DNA from: an uncultured Halomonas sp. | GTDB lineage: Bacteria; Pseudomonadota; Gammaproteobacteria; Pseudomonadales; Halomonadaceae | NCBI RefSeq assembly: GCF_947490095.1 | Contig: NZ_CANLFS010000005.1 | Location: 1 to 64,000, forward strand | Direction: 5' to 3' | DNA length: 64,000 nt | Shown: positions 34,073-42,089 of the stretch, piece after piece | Layout of the letters: every line of letters starts with the position of its first letter | How positions within the stretch are numbered: the first letter of the stretch is position 1 | Program-made: the position numbers and the translations under genes | The notes under the pieces: generated by a model | Databases searched by the model: none | Told to the model about the DNA's origin: nothing | What the model saw: only the letters and a program-made list of their open reading frames with translations

Positions 34073-34936
34073 ATGAACCAGACGCCCAAGAACTTCGAGG
34101 AGCTAGAGGTACGCATTACAGCGGACTACCCATCACTGAGTCGCCGCTTACAGCAGACGGCACGCTTCCTGCTCGATCACCCTCAGGAGGTAGCATTCGC
34201 CACCGTGGCAAAATTGGCGCAAGAGGCAGGGGTAACGCCCTCGACCCTGATTCGCTTCGCCAATAGTTGTGGCTTCGGAGGGTTTTCCGAGATGCAGCAG
34301 CTTTTCCGCTCGCGGCTAGTGGACGAACTGCCCAACTACACGGAGCGTATCCGGGCAGTCCGCTCCGCCACTGGCGAAACGCCGGACAGTACACAGCTAC
34401 TGTGGGAGTTTGCTGATGCCAACCGCGAGGCCCTAGAGCGACTACCTGGCCGAATCGACCCCAAGTGTCTGTCACAAACTCTAAGTATTCTTGACAGGGC
34501 CCCCGCCATACATGTGCTGGGCATCCGACGCAGCTTCGCCGTGGCTAGTTATATGGCCTATGCGCTGCACCATATTGAGAAACGTGCCTTTTTGATCAAT
34601 GGGTTAGGAGGAATGCAGGGCGAGCAGGTTCATGCCATGGGCCCCGAAGACGCCTTGATCGCCATCAGCTTCTCACCCTATGCGGAAGAGAGCTATCGCG
34701 CGGCCGAACAAGCCCGTGACCGCGGAGCCCCTGTGGTAGTGATCACTGACTCTAACCTTAGCCCCATAGCACGCCTCGCTGACGTGTCACTGGTTGTCCA
34801 TGAAGCAGAGGTCAAGAGCTTCCGGGGCCTGAGTGCCTCACTCTGCCTGGCACAGGCACTAGCCATTGCTCTGGGAATGCGCAAGGACAAGGCCCAGGAG
34901 CAACTTCCCTGCCCGGGCGACGAGGGTCGCGCCTGA
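34073..34936 (+). CDS. iolR: RpiR/MurR-family regulator of inositol catabolism
   Basis: Transcription factor (287 residues) with an N-terminal RpiR helix-turn-helix domain (about residues 1-77, including FATVAKLAQEAGVTPSTLIRFAN) and a C-terminal SIS sugar-phosphate-binding domain (about residues 115-250, HVLGIRRSFAVASYMAYAL and ISFSPYAEES). Regulators of this family control iol genes in rhizobia, with a pathway sugar phosphate as inducer. It is divergent from the operon and followed by iolG and iolB. AAGGA precedes the ATG by seven bases. The gene symbol reflects context. Confidence 0.9.
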   Translation: MNQTPKNFEELEVRITADYPSLSRRLQQTARFLLDHPQEVAFATVAKLAQEAGVTPSTLIRFANSCGFGGFSEMQQLFRSRLVDELPNYTERIRAVRSATGETPDSTQLLWEFADANREALERLPGRIDPKCLSQTLSILDRAPAIHVLGIRRSFAVASYMAYALHHIEKRAFLINGLGGMQGEQVHAMGPEDALIAISFSPYAEESYRAAEQARDRGAPVVVITDSNLSPIARLADVSLVVHEAEVKSFRGLSASLCLAQALAIALGMRKDKAQEQLPCPGDEGRA

Positions 34937-34981
34937 ACACAGCTAGCACAACAACATCAATCACTCATTGGAGGCATTATT

Positions 34982-35977
34982 ATGAGACTCGCCCTGATCG
35001 GTGCCGGTCGCATCGGCAAGGTTCACGCTCAGACCATCGCTCGCAACCCTGGCGTAACGCTGGTGGCCATCGCCGACTTTCATGCCGAAGCCGCCAGGGC
35101 TCTGGCACGGGAACACGGAGCGCAGGTCGTTGAAGCCGACGCCGTCTTTGAAGACAGCAACATCGATGCCGTGCTAATTGCTTCCAGCACACCGACTCAT
35201 GCCGAATACCTGGAGCGAGCGGCGCAGAATGGCAAGGCGATACTCTGTGAGAAACCGATCGCTCTTGATCTAGAGCGGACCCGCGCGGCACTGGACGTGC
35301 TCGAGACACATACAGTGACCTGCGCATTAGGCTTCAACCGTCGTCACGACCCTCAGTTCGCTGCTCTCAAACAGGCTCTGGTGGAAGGCCGCATCGGCGA
35401 CCTCGAGACGCTGACCATCACCAGCCGCGACCCCAGCCCGCCACCGGCAGAGTATGTCGATGCCTCCGGCGGCTTGTTCCGCGATATGACGATCCACGAC
35501 TTCGATATGGCCCGCTGGCTACTCGACGAACCCATCACCCATGTCCATGCCGAAGGGAGCTGTCTGATCGATCCCGCCATCGGTGAGGCCGGCGATGTGG
35601 ATACAGCAATGGTAACTCTGACTACCGCCAGCGGCCGACTCTGCCATATCAGCAATTCACGACGCTCTTGCTATGGCTACGATCAGCGCATCGAGGCCTT
35701 CGGTAGTGCAGGCATGCTCCAGGCCCAGAACGAGACCGAAACCCGCCTGCGTTTCACGGGCGAGCCTGGGCAACTGGAGGAAAAGCCAAAGCGGTTCTTC
35801 CTGGAACGCTACGCTGAAGCCTATAGCCGCGAGATCGGCGACTTCGTCGAGGCCTGGCAGGCACAACGAGCCCCTCTGGCCGGCGCCAAAGATGGCCTCG
35901 AAGCACTGCGCCTGGCCGAGGCCGCCGAGCGCTCGTTGAAGGAAGGCTGCCGCATCGCCCTCGACGACATTCACTGA
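34982..35977 (+). CDS. iolG: Inositol 2-dehydrogenase IolG
   Basis: NAD-dependent Gfo/Idh/MocA enzyme (331 residues) oxidising myo-inositol to scyllo-inosose, the first pathway step. Visible features are GAGRIGKVHA at the nucleotide site, CEKP with the catalytic Lys, and DMTIHDFDMARWL with the Asp/His pair. Its length and motifs match rhizobial IolG, and it is distinct from the two longer Gfo/Idh paralogues in the LacI module. A TGGAGG site lies just before the start, 45 bases after the regulator gene. Confidence 0.93.
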   Translation: MRLALIGAGRIGKVHAQTIARNPGVTLVAIADFHAEAARALAREHGAQVVEADAVFEDSNIDAVLIASSTPTHAEYLERAAQNGKAILCEKPIALDLERTRAALDVLETHTVTCALGFNRRHDPQFAALKQALVEGRIGDLETLTITSRDPSPPPAEYVDASGGLFRDMTIHDFDMARWLLDEPITHVHAEGSCLIDPAIGEAGDVDTAMVTLTTASGRLCHISNSRRSCYGYDQRIEAFGSAGMLQAQNETETRLRFTGEPGQLEEKPKRFFLERYAEAYSREIGDFVEAWQAQRAPLAGAKDGLEALRLAEAAERSLKEGCRIALDDIH

Positions 35978-35995
35978 ACGCCACAGGAGCGATAC

Positions 35996-36799
35996 ATGAC
36001 ATCATTACTAGTAAATCCCCACGAACCTGACGCCCAGGGCAAGGTGCTGGAAGTCACCCCGGAATCAGCTAACTGGGAACATGTCGGCTTTCGTGTTCAC
36101 AGACTAACCCAGGGCCAGCGAATCGAATCCAGTACAGGCGGCCGCGAACACTGTCTGGTAATCCTGTCCGGCCGTGCCACGGTGGTCAGCGGCGAGCATC
36201 GCTGGGAAAACATCGGCGAACGCATGGATATTTTCGAAAAGATTCCGCCTTACGCCGTCTACCTACCCAACGGAGCAAGCTATAGCGTCGAAGCCACGAC
36301 CGATATGGAGCTGGCGGTATGCAGCGCTCAAGGACAGGGCAATCATTCCCCCAGGCTGATCGCCCCCGGCCATATCAAGCGCAGCACTCGGGGCAGCGGC
36401 ACTAACACCCGGCATATTCAGGATATTCTTCCGGAGACAGAACCCGCAGACAGCCTGTTGGTGGTCGAGGTCTACACCCCAGCCGGCAACTGGTCCAGCT
36501 ACCCCCCCCACAAACACGACGAGGACAACCTCCCCGAGGAGTCTATTCTCGAGGAGACCTATTACCACCGAATGAACCCGCCCCAGGGCTTCGCCTTCCA
36601 GCGGGTCTACACCGACGACCGCTCCCTGGACGAAACCATGGCCGTGGAGAACGGCTGCTGCGTGATGGTGCCTCGTGGCTACCACCCGGTGGGAGCCGCC
36701 CATGGCTACGATCTTTACTACCTCAACGTAATGGCTGGTCCCAAACGGAAATGGAAGTTCCAGAATGATCCGGCCCACGAATGGATCGTTAAGCTGTGA
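35996..36799 (+). CDS. iolB: 5-deoxy-glucuronate isomerase IolB
   Basis: Cupin-fold isomerase (267 residues) converting 5-deoxy-glucuronate to 5-dehydro-2-deoxy-gluconate, between the IolD and IolC steps. The metal site is recognisable in PPHKHDEDNLPEES and ETYYHR, with further His in VPRGYHPVGAAHGYD. The C-terminal WKFQNDPAHEW segment is typical. It is 18 bases after iolG with an AGGAG site. It is the only iolB in the window, so both IolD paralogues would depend on it. Confidence 0.94.
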   Translation: MTSLLVNPHEPDAQGKVLEVTPESANWEHVGFRVHRLTQGQRIESSTGGREHCLVILSGRATVVSGEHRWENIGERMDIFEKIPPYAVYLPNGASYSVEATTDMELAVCSAQGQGNHSPRLIAPGHIKRSTRGSGTNTRHIQDILPETEPADSLLVVEVYTPAGNWSSYPPHKHDEDNLPEESILEETYYHRMNPPQGFAFQRVYTDDRSLDETMAVENGCCVMVPRGYHPVGAAHGYDLYYLNVMAGPKRKWKFQNDPAHEWIVKL

Positions 36800-36830
36800 T
36801 TCGACCCTGGCTCTCGTCAGACACCTCTTC

Positions 36831-36854
36831 GCCCCGCTGACCCGGGGCTTTTTT
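36831..36854 (+). terminator. Rho-independent terminator after iolB
   Basis: GCCCCG, a six-base loop, CGGGGC, then TTTTTT. It lies 31 bases after the iolB stop and just before the convergent TauE/SafE gene. Confidence 0.88.
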
Positions 36855-36868
36855 ATATTGAAACACTC

Positions 36869-37615
36869 TCACCCGATCGCCTTGGCCACCAGTTGCACAC
36901 CGACGACTGCCATGGCGGCGATGACCAGCCGGTAGAAGAGCGTCTCGTTGACGCGGTGCTGTAACCACAACCCGCTTCTCACCCCAATCCAGGCCACCGG
37001 CACCAGCGCCAATGAGGCCCAGGCGCTGGTCAGGTTGATCTCGCCCAGCCACAGGTAGGGGGGCAGCTTGATCAGGTTGACCGCGGCAAAGGACAGCGCA
37101 CTGGTGGCGATGAAGGCCTCCTTTCCGAGACGCCGCGGCATCAGGTAGAGATTAAGCGGTGGGGCCCCGGCATGCGCCAGGAAGCTGGTGAAACCACACC
37201 CCATGCTCGCCGGCAGCGCCCAGCGGGGCGAGATGGGGCGCCCTGCCGTCGGCTTGACCAACATGTAGGCGGCAAACAGCAGGGAGATCACGCCCAGTAT
37301 TAATCGCACACCATTTTCATCGAGGGTGCCTGCCAGCAGGGTGCCCACGACGACACCCACCAGCAGCCCCGGAAGCAAGCGATACAGCTCCTTGGCATCG
37401 TGATACCCCCACCATGCCTTCACGGTGAAGACATCCATCACCAAAAGCAGAGGCAGTAGAAGCCCGGCCGCCTCGATGGGCCCTACCGCCAGGGCCATCA
37501 ACGGGACGGAGAGGGTGCCGAAGCCGCCGGCAAAACCGCCCTTCGAAACGCCGGTGAGATACACGGAGGCGATGATCAGGCTCCAGGCGAGCCAGGAGTA
37601 GTCGGGCAGCGTCAT
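36869..37615 (-). CDS. TauE/SafE-family membrane transporter (DUF81)
   Basis: Membrane protein (248 residues) with about eight hydrophobic segments and the family's GGFGTLSVPLM and GFTSFLAHAGAPP motifs in its two halves. Members export sulfite or organosulfonate breakdown products, or move other small anions. The ATG at 37615 starts the first conserved segment and follows AAGGATG; a long upstream in-frame extension reads into the gap region and is not hydrophobic. Neighbours give no hint of the substrate. Confidence 0.88.
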   Translation of the reverse strand: MTLPDYSWLAWSLIIASVYLTGVSKGGFAGGFGTLSVPLMALAVGPIEAAGLLLPLLLVMDVFTVKAWWGYHDAKELYRLLPGLLVGVVVGTLLAGTLDENGVRLILGVISLLFAAYMLVKPTAGRPISPRWALPASMGCGFTSFLAHAGAPPLNLYLMPRRLGKEAFIATSALSFAAVNLIKLPPYLWLGEINLTSAWASLALVPVAWIGVRSGLWLQHRVNETLFYRLVIAAMAVVGVQLVAKAIG

Positions 37616-37749
37616 GGCATCCTTGGGAGGTAGGGTGTGGTTAGGGAGATGGAGTGCAAGGGCGGCAGAGTAACAGGATCGAACAGAAACGCCGAGGCGG
37701 TTTCCCGCCCCGGCGTCATCTCCAGGTCCCGGTGGTGCTCGCGCAGCGC

Positions 37750-38751
37750 TTAGCCGGTGGCGTGCATCGCCAGGGCGGTATCCACCATGCGATTGGAGAA
37801 GCCCCACTCGTTGTCATACCAGGCCATGACCTTGACCAGGCGACCGTTGACCCGGGTGTGGTTGGCATCGAAGGTCGAGGAGTGGGCATCGTGGTTGAAG
37901 TCGATGGAGACCAGCGGCTGAGCGTTGACCGCCAGCACCGGGGAGGCCTCGGCGGCCTTGGCCACGATCTGGTTGATCTCTTCGCGAGAGGTGTCGCGGC
38001 CAGCGGTGAAGGTCAGATCCACCAGCGAGACGTTGATCACCGGCACACGCACGGCCAGGCCATCAAACTTGCCCGCCAGCTCCGGCAACACCAGGCCCAC
38101 CGCGGCGGCGGCGCCGGTCTTGGTGGGAATCATGGAGTGAGTCGCACTGCGGGCCCGGTAGGGGTCCTGGTGATAAACGTCGGAGAGGTTCTGGTCGTTG
38201 GTGTAGGCGTGCACCGTGGTCATCAGGCCGTTCTCGATGCCCACCGCATCATTGAGCGCCTTGGCCACCGGTGCCAGGCAGTTGGTGGTGCAGGAGGCGT
38301 TGGAGACCACGCGATGCTCGGCGGTGAGCACCTCCTCGTTGACGCCGTATACCACGGTGGCGTCGGCGTCGGGGCTGGGCGCGGAGACCAGTACCCGCTT
38401 GGCACCGGCTTCCAGGTGCTTGGCCGCCGCCTCGCGCTTGGTGAACAGGCCGGTGCACTCCATCACCAGGTCAACGCCCAGCGAGGCCCACGGCAGGGCC
38501 TTCGGGTCGCGCTCGGAGAGGATGGCGATGCGTTGACCGTCCACGCTCATGCTTTCTTCGTCGTGTTCGACCTTGAAGGGGAAGTGGCCATGGACGGTGT
38601 CGTGGCGCAGCAGATGGGTATTGAGGGCGGGGTCGCCCAGGTCGTTAATCGCCACGACCTGCACACGATCACGGTAGCCATTCTCGTGGATGGCTCGCAG
38701 CACGTTACGGCCGATGCGACCGAATCCGTTGATGGCAATCTTGAGCGTCAT
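37750..38751 (-). CDS. gap: Glyceraldehyde-3-phosphate dehydrogenase
   Basis: NAD-dependent glycolytic/gluconeogenic enzyme (333 residues). The Rossmann motif NGFGRIGR (residues 8-15), catalytic Cys154 in [12 protein letters not shown], and the C-terminal [14 protein letters not shown] are all present. AAGGAG lies eight bases before the ATG. It is divergent from pyk-mgsA, putting three lower-glycolysis genes around one control region. Erythrose-4-phosphate dehydrogenase (Epd) is the main alternative in this family. Confidence 0.93.
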   Translation of the reverse strand: MTLKIAINGFGRIGRNVLRAIHENGYRDRVQVVAINDLGDPALNTHLLRHDTVHGHFPFKVEHDEESMSVDGQRIAILSERDPKALPWASLGVDLVMECTGLFTKREAAAKHLEAGAKRVLVSAPSPDADATVVYGVNEEVLTAEHRVVSNASCTTNCLAPVAKALNDAVGIENGLMTTVHAYTNDQNLSDVYHQDPYRARSATHSMIPTKTGAAAAVGLVLPELAGKFDGLAVRVPVINVSLVDLTFTAGRDTSREEINQIVAKAAEASPVLAVNAQPLVSIDFNHDAHSSTFDANHTRVNGRLVKVMAWYDNEWGFSNRMVDTALAMHATG

Positions 38752-39119
38752 CTCCTCTACTCCTTCAAATGGCGTCGAGTGGGAATATCAATCGAGCCCG
38801 CTGGGCAGAGGTCTCGGAGTGTTCCGAAATCGGTTCCATGACCTGCGGCTCGTGTCATGCACCACAATGTGACGCAAACGGATCGAGGACTCAAGAGTTT
38901 TTAAGTAATTTTACAACATTTTTGGCGGATTTGACGAAACAGAACGCCTAGGCACGCAGAAAACAACGGTATCTCACCTAAAAGCAGCCAAGAATGATAC
39001 AAAAACTACTAAAAACCCGTCGGAGAGGGGCCGTTATCGAGCCCAAATTGTAGTAAACATACTTTTCCGCCACTATTCTTGGTAGTCTAACAACACGCAC
39101 GCAACGGGAGACCCGCTCA
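38752..39119. other. Divergent intergenic region between gap and pyk
   Basis: About 370 bases with an AT-rich centre (38890-39090). It should hold the gap and pyk promoters. I could not identify a convincing promoter pair or operator, and there is no plausible small gene. Confidence 0.5.
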
Positions 39120-40577
39120 ATGTCGACACAGCTCATCCATGACCCCATCCGCCGCACCAAGATCGTGGCCACCCTGGGCCCCGCCAGCGATCGCGACGGC
39201 GTGCTCGAGGCCATGATCGCCGCCGGCGTCGATGTGGTACGCCTGAACTTCTCCCATGGCAGCGCCGATGATCATCGTCGCCGCCTCGAGCGGGTCCGCG
39301 AGATCGCCACTCGACAGGGCCGCAGCGTCGCCGCCCTGGGCGACCTGCAGGGACCCAAGATCCGCACCGCCCGCTTCCGCGAGGGCGCGGTGGAGCTCGC
39401 CGAGGGCGCTTCCTTTATCCTCGACATGGCGCTGGGCAGCGATGACGGCGACGCGGAGCGCGTGGGCTGCGACTACCAGCAGCTGATCGACGACGTCGCC
39501 CCCGGCGACCGCCTGCTGCTCGATGATGGCCGGCTGGTGCTCGACGTCACCGCCGTGGTGGGTCAGGAGATCCATACCACGGTGACGGTGGGCGGCAGGC
39601 TCTCCAACAACAAGGGCATCAACAAGCTGGGCGGCGGGCTCTCGGCGCCGGCGCTGACCGACAAGGACAGGGCCGACCTGACCACCGCCGTCGACATCGG
39701 CGTGGACTATCTGGCGGTCTCCTTTCCCCGCCACGCCGCCGACATGACCGAGGCGCGGGAACTGCTGGGCGAGGCCGGCAAGGAGATCGGCCTGGTGGCC
39801 AAGCTCGAACGCGCCGAGGCGGTGGCCGACGATGCGACCCTGGACGGCATCATCGAGGCCTGCGAGGCGGTGATGGTGGCCCGCGGCGATCTCGGCGTGG
39901 AGATCGGCGATGAGAAGCTGATCGGCACCCAGAAGCGCATCATCAAGCGGGCACGCAGCCTGAACCGCGCGGTGATCACCGCCACCCAGATGATGGAGTC
40001 GATGATCGAGTCGCCGCTGCCCACCCGCGCCGAGGTGTTCGACGTCGCCAACGCCGTTCTCGACAGCACCGATGCGGTGATGCTCTCCGCCGAGACCGCC
40101 GCCGGCGACTTCCCGGTGGAGACCATCGAGGCCATGGACCGGGTATGCCTGGGCGCCGAGCGCGAGAGGATCGCCCAGGAATCGGGCCACCGCATCCACG
40201 AGGGGTTCACCCAGGTCGACGAGACCATCGCGCTCTCCGCCATGTATGCCGCCAACCACCTCTCCGGCGTGGCGGCCATCGCCTGCATGACATCGACCGG
40301 CTACACGCCGCTGATCGCCTCGCGTATCCGCTCGGGGCTGCCCATCATCGGCCTGGCCCATAGCGCCATCGCCCAGCGCCGCATGGCGCTCTATCGCGGC
40401 GTGGTGTCGCTGCCCTTCAATACCAGCGAGATGACGGCCGAGGAGCTCAACGACCGGGCCCTGGCGCTGCTGGTGGAGAAGGGCATCGCCGAGCCGGGAG
40501 GCCACGTGATACTGACGCGGGGCGACGAGATGAACGCCCATGGCGGCACCAATACGCTGAAGATCCTGAAGGTATAA
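39120..40577 (+). CDS. pyk: Pyruvate kinase
   Basis: Converts phosphoenolpyruvate and ADP to pyruvate and ATP (485 residues). [13 protein letters not shown] near the N-terminus, the metal/substrate segment [11 protein letters not shown] and [10 protein letters not shown] in the active site are diagnostic; the C-terminal third is the allosteric domain. GGGAG lies about nine bases before the ATG. Size and the N-terminus resemble PykA-type enzymes. It is followed after four bases by mgsA. Confidence 0.95.
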   Translation: MSTQLIHDPIRRTKIVATLGPASDRDGVLEAMIAAGVDVVRLNFSHGSADDHRRRLERVREIATRQGRSVAALGDLQGPKIRTARFREGAVELAEGASFILDMALGSDDGDAERVGCDYQQLIDDVAPGDRLLLDDGRLVLDVTAVVGQEIHTTVTVGGRLSNNKGINKLGGGLSAPALTDKDRADLTTAVDIGVDYLAVSFPRHAADMTEARELLGEAGKEIGLVAKLERAEAVADDATLDGIIEACEAVMVARGDLGVEIGDEKLIGTQKRIIKRARSLNRAVITATQMMESMIESPLPTRAEVFDVANAVLDSTDAVMLSAETAAGDFPVETIEAMDRVCLGAERERIAQESGHRIHEGFTQVDETIALSAMYAANHLSGVAAIACMTSTGYTPLIASRIRSGLPIIGLAHSAIAQRRMALYRGVVSLPFNTSEMTAEELNDRALALLVEKGIAEPGGHVILTRGDEMNAHGGTNTLKILKV

Positions 40578-40581
40578 GCTC

Positions 40582-41073
40582 ATGAGCCATCCTCGCCCCA
40601 GCCGCAACGTCCAGCGCACCCTGCCGGCACGCAAGCGCATCGCCCTGATCGCCCACGACGGCAAGAAGGCGGAGCTGCTGGAGTGGGCACAACGCTGGCA
40701 CGAGACCCTGTCTCGCCATGAACTGATCGGTACCGGCACCACCGCCAGCCGGGTATCGAAAGCCCTCGGCCTGCCGGTACGGGGCCTGATGAGCGGCCCT
40801 CTCGGCGGCGACCAGCAGATCGGCGCCTTGATCACCGAGCAGGGGCTCGATCTGCTGATCTTCTTCTGGGACCCCTTCTCGCCCCAGCCCCACGACCCCG
40901 ACGTCAAGGCGCTGCTGCGCCTGGCGGCACTCTGGAACATCCCGGTGGCCAGCAATGCCGCCAGCGCCGACTTCCTGATCAGCTCTCCCTGGACCAACCA
41001 GGACTATGAGATGACTATTCCCGATGCCGGCGCCTGGGTATCAGACCGCGTGTCGCCGCAGGACGCCACCTGA
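40582..41073 (+). CDS. mgsA: Methylglyoxal synthase
   Basis: Converts dihydroxyacetone phosphate to methylglyoxal and phosphate (163 residues), bypassing lower glycolysis when phosphate is low or sugar phosphates build up. The phosphate-binding GTGTTASRVSKALG, the SGPLGGDQQIG segment holding the catalytic Asp, and FFWDPFSPQPHDPDVKALLR are strongly conserved. The N-terminal 15 residues are an extra basic stretch. It is coupled to pyk by a four-base gap, so both are probably co-transcribed. Confidence 0.94.
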   Translation: MSHPRPSRNVQRTLPARKRIALIAHDGKKAELLEWAQRWHETLSRHELIGTGTTASRVSKALGLPVRGLMSGPLGGDQQIGALITEQGLDLLIFFWDPFSPQPHDPDVKALLRLAALWNIPVASNAASADFLISSPWTNQDYEMTIPDAGAWVSDRVSPQDAT

Positions 41074-41093
41074 CACCGCCCCACTCGCGAGGC

Positions 41094-41480
41094 TCAGGAA
41101 GCCGCCAGCCGGCTTCCGGCCAGATGACCGACCCAGGCGGCGCCTAGCCAGCCCACCAGGCTCAGCACCACATGCCCCAGGGCCCAAGCGAGGCGGCCCT
41201 GGTTCAGCATCGTCAGGGTCTCCAGGCCAAACAGCGAGAAGGTGGTGAAGCCTCCACAGAAGCCGGCGGCCAGGAAGGGCTGCCAGCGCGCTACCCAGCC
41301 GCGGGTGCCGCCCGCGGCACAGGCGGCGATCAGGGCAATCAAGCCCGACCCCATCAGGTTCACCGCCAGGGTCGCCCCGGGAAAACCGGGGACGGCCAGC
41401 CATATGCCGAGCTGATAGCGCAGCACGCTACCCAGCCCAGTGCCCAGGCCGACCGCGGCATAGACTCGCCAACCGTTCAT
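41094..41480 (-). CDS. crcB: Fluoride channel CrcB/FluC, intact Phe-box copy
   Basis: Small four-helix membrane protein (128 residues) of the FluC family, which forms dual-topology dimers that let fluoride leave the cell. It has the LRY motif (residues 20-22), the conserved NLMGS turn (Asn41) and GFCGGFTTFSLF with Phe81 and Phe84, the Phe-box positions. Its start overlaps the stop of the neighbouring crcB copy by four bases. The two genes probably make one heterodimeric channel. Confidence 0.92.
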   Translation of the reverse strand: MNGWRVYAAVGLGTGLGSVLRYQLGIWLAVPGFPGATLAVNLMGSGLIALIAACAAGGTRGWVARWQPFLAAGFCGGFTTFSLFGLETLTMLNQGRLAWALGHVVLSLVGWLGAAWVGHLAGSRLAAS

Positions 41481-41857
41481 GCCCCACCTCCCGCCAGCCG
41501 GATCCCCAGCGCCATAGCCGCAAGCCCCGCGACCAGGGTTGCCGTCATATAGCCGATGGCCGCCGACCCACGCCCCTGCTGCCATAGCGCGAGCGTCTGC
41601 AGGCTGAGCGACGACACCGTGGTGTAGCCGCCCAGCAGGCCGATACCCAGCAGGGCCCAGGCACCGGCGGCATCTTCCGCGGCGGCGGGCCCGAGCATAC
41701 CCGCCAGCAGGCCCATGCCCAGAGCGCCGCTGAGATTCACCGCCAGGGTTCCCCAGGGAAGGCGGGGGCCCAGCCACCGCGTCACGACATTACCCAGCCC
41801 GAGCCGCAGCATGCCCCCCAGGGTCCCGCCAATCAGTACCGCCAGCGGTTCCAGCAT
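41477..41857 (-). CDS. crcB: Fluoride channel CrcB/FluC, copy with degenerate Phe box
   Basis: FluC-family protein (126 residues) encoded first in a two-gene overlap. It keeps the family's GGTLGGMLRLG start, PWGTLAVNLSG with Asn41, and GGYTT, but at the positions equivalent to the two pore phenylalanines it has Val81 and Leu84. AAGGAGG before the ATG at 41857 fixes the start; an in-frame extension to 41929 is not hydrophobic. No fluoride riboswitch could be recognised upstream. Confidence 0.88.
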   Translation of the reverse strand: MLEPLAVLIGGTLGGMLRLGLGNVVTRWLGPRLPWGTLAVNLSGALGMGLLAGMLGPAAAEDAAGAWALLGIGLLGGYTTVSSLSLQTLALWQQGRGSAAIGYMTATLVAGLAAMALGIRLAGGGA

Positions 41858-42089
41858 CCCTGCCTCCTTCCGAGAACGACAACACCCACCGAGGTAGGCG
41901 AACGAGTATCGCATGCCTATCGTGCTCACGGCAGGAGGCCTGCGGGCCGGGGTCGCCTTGTGCCGGACGCGAAATGCCTGGGCAGGAAAATATCGTGAGT
42001 GCGCCGAGGTCGTGGCCTTCCGGCAAAGTCCGTATCATGTTGGCCTGGAAAGTTAACCGTCCTACACGCCAAGAAACGGAGGTTACCGC

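Noticed and set aside
39117-40997. Minus-strand open frame of 626 codons opposite pyk and mgsA
   Set aside because: Antisense shadow; both plus-strand genes have full catalytic motifs.
41858-42089. Possible fluoride riboswitch upstream of the fluC pair
   Set aside because: The conserved crcB-motif pseudoknot elements were not recognisable; a covariance-model search would settle it.
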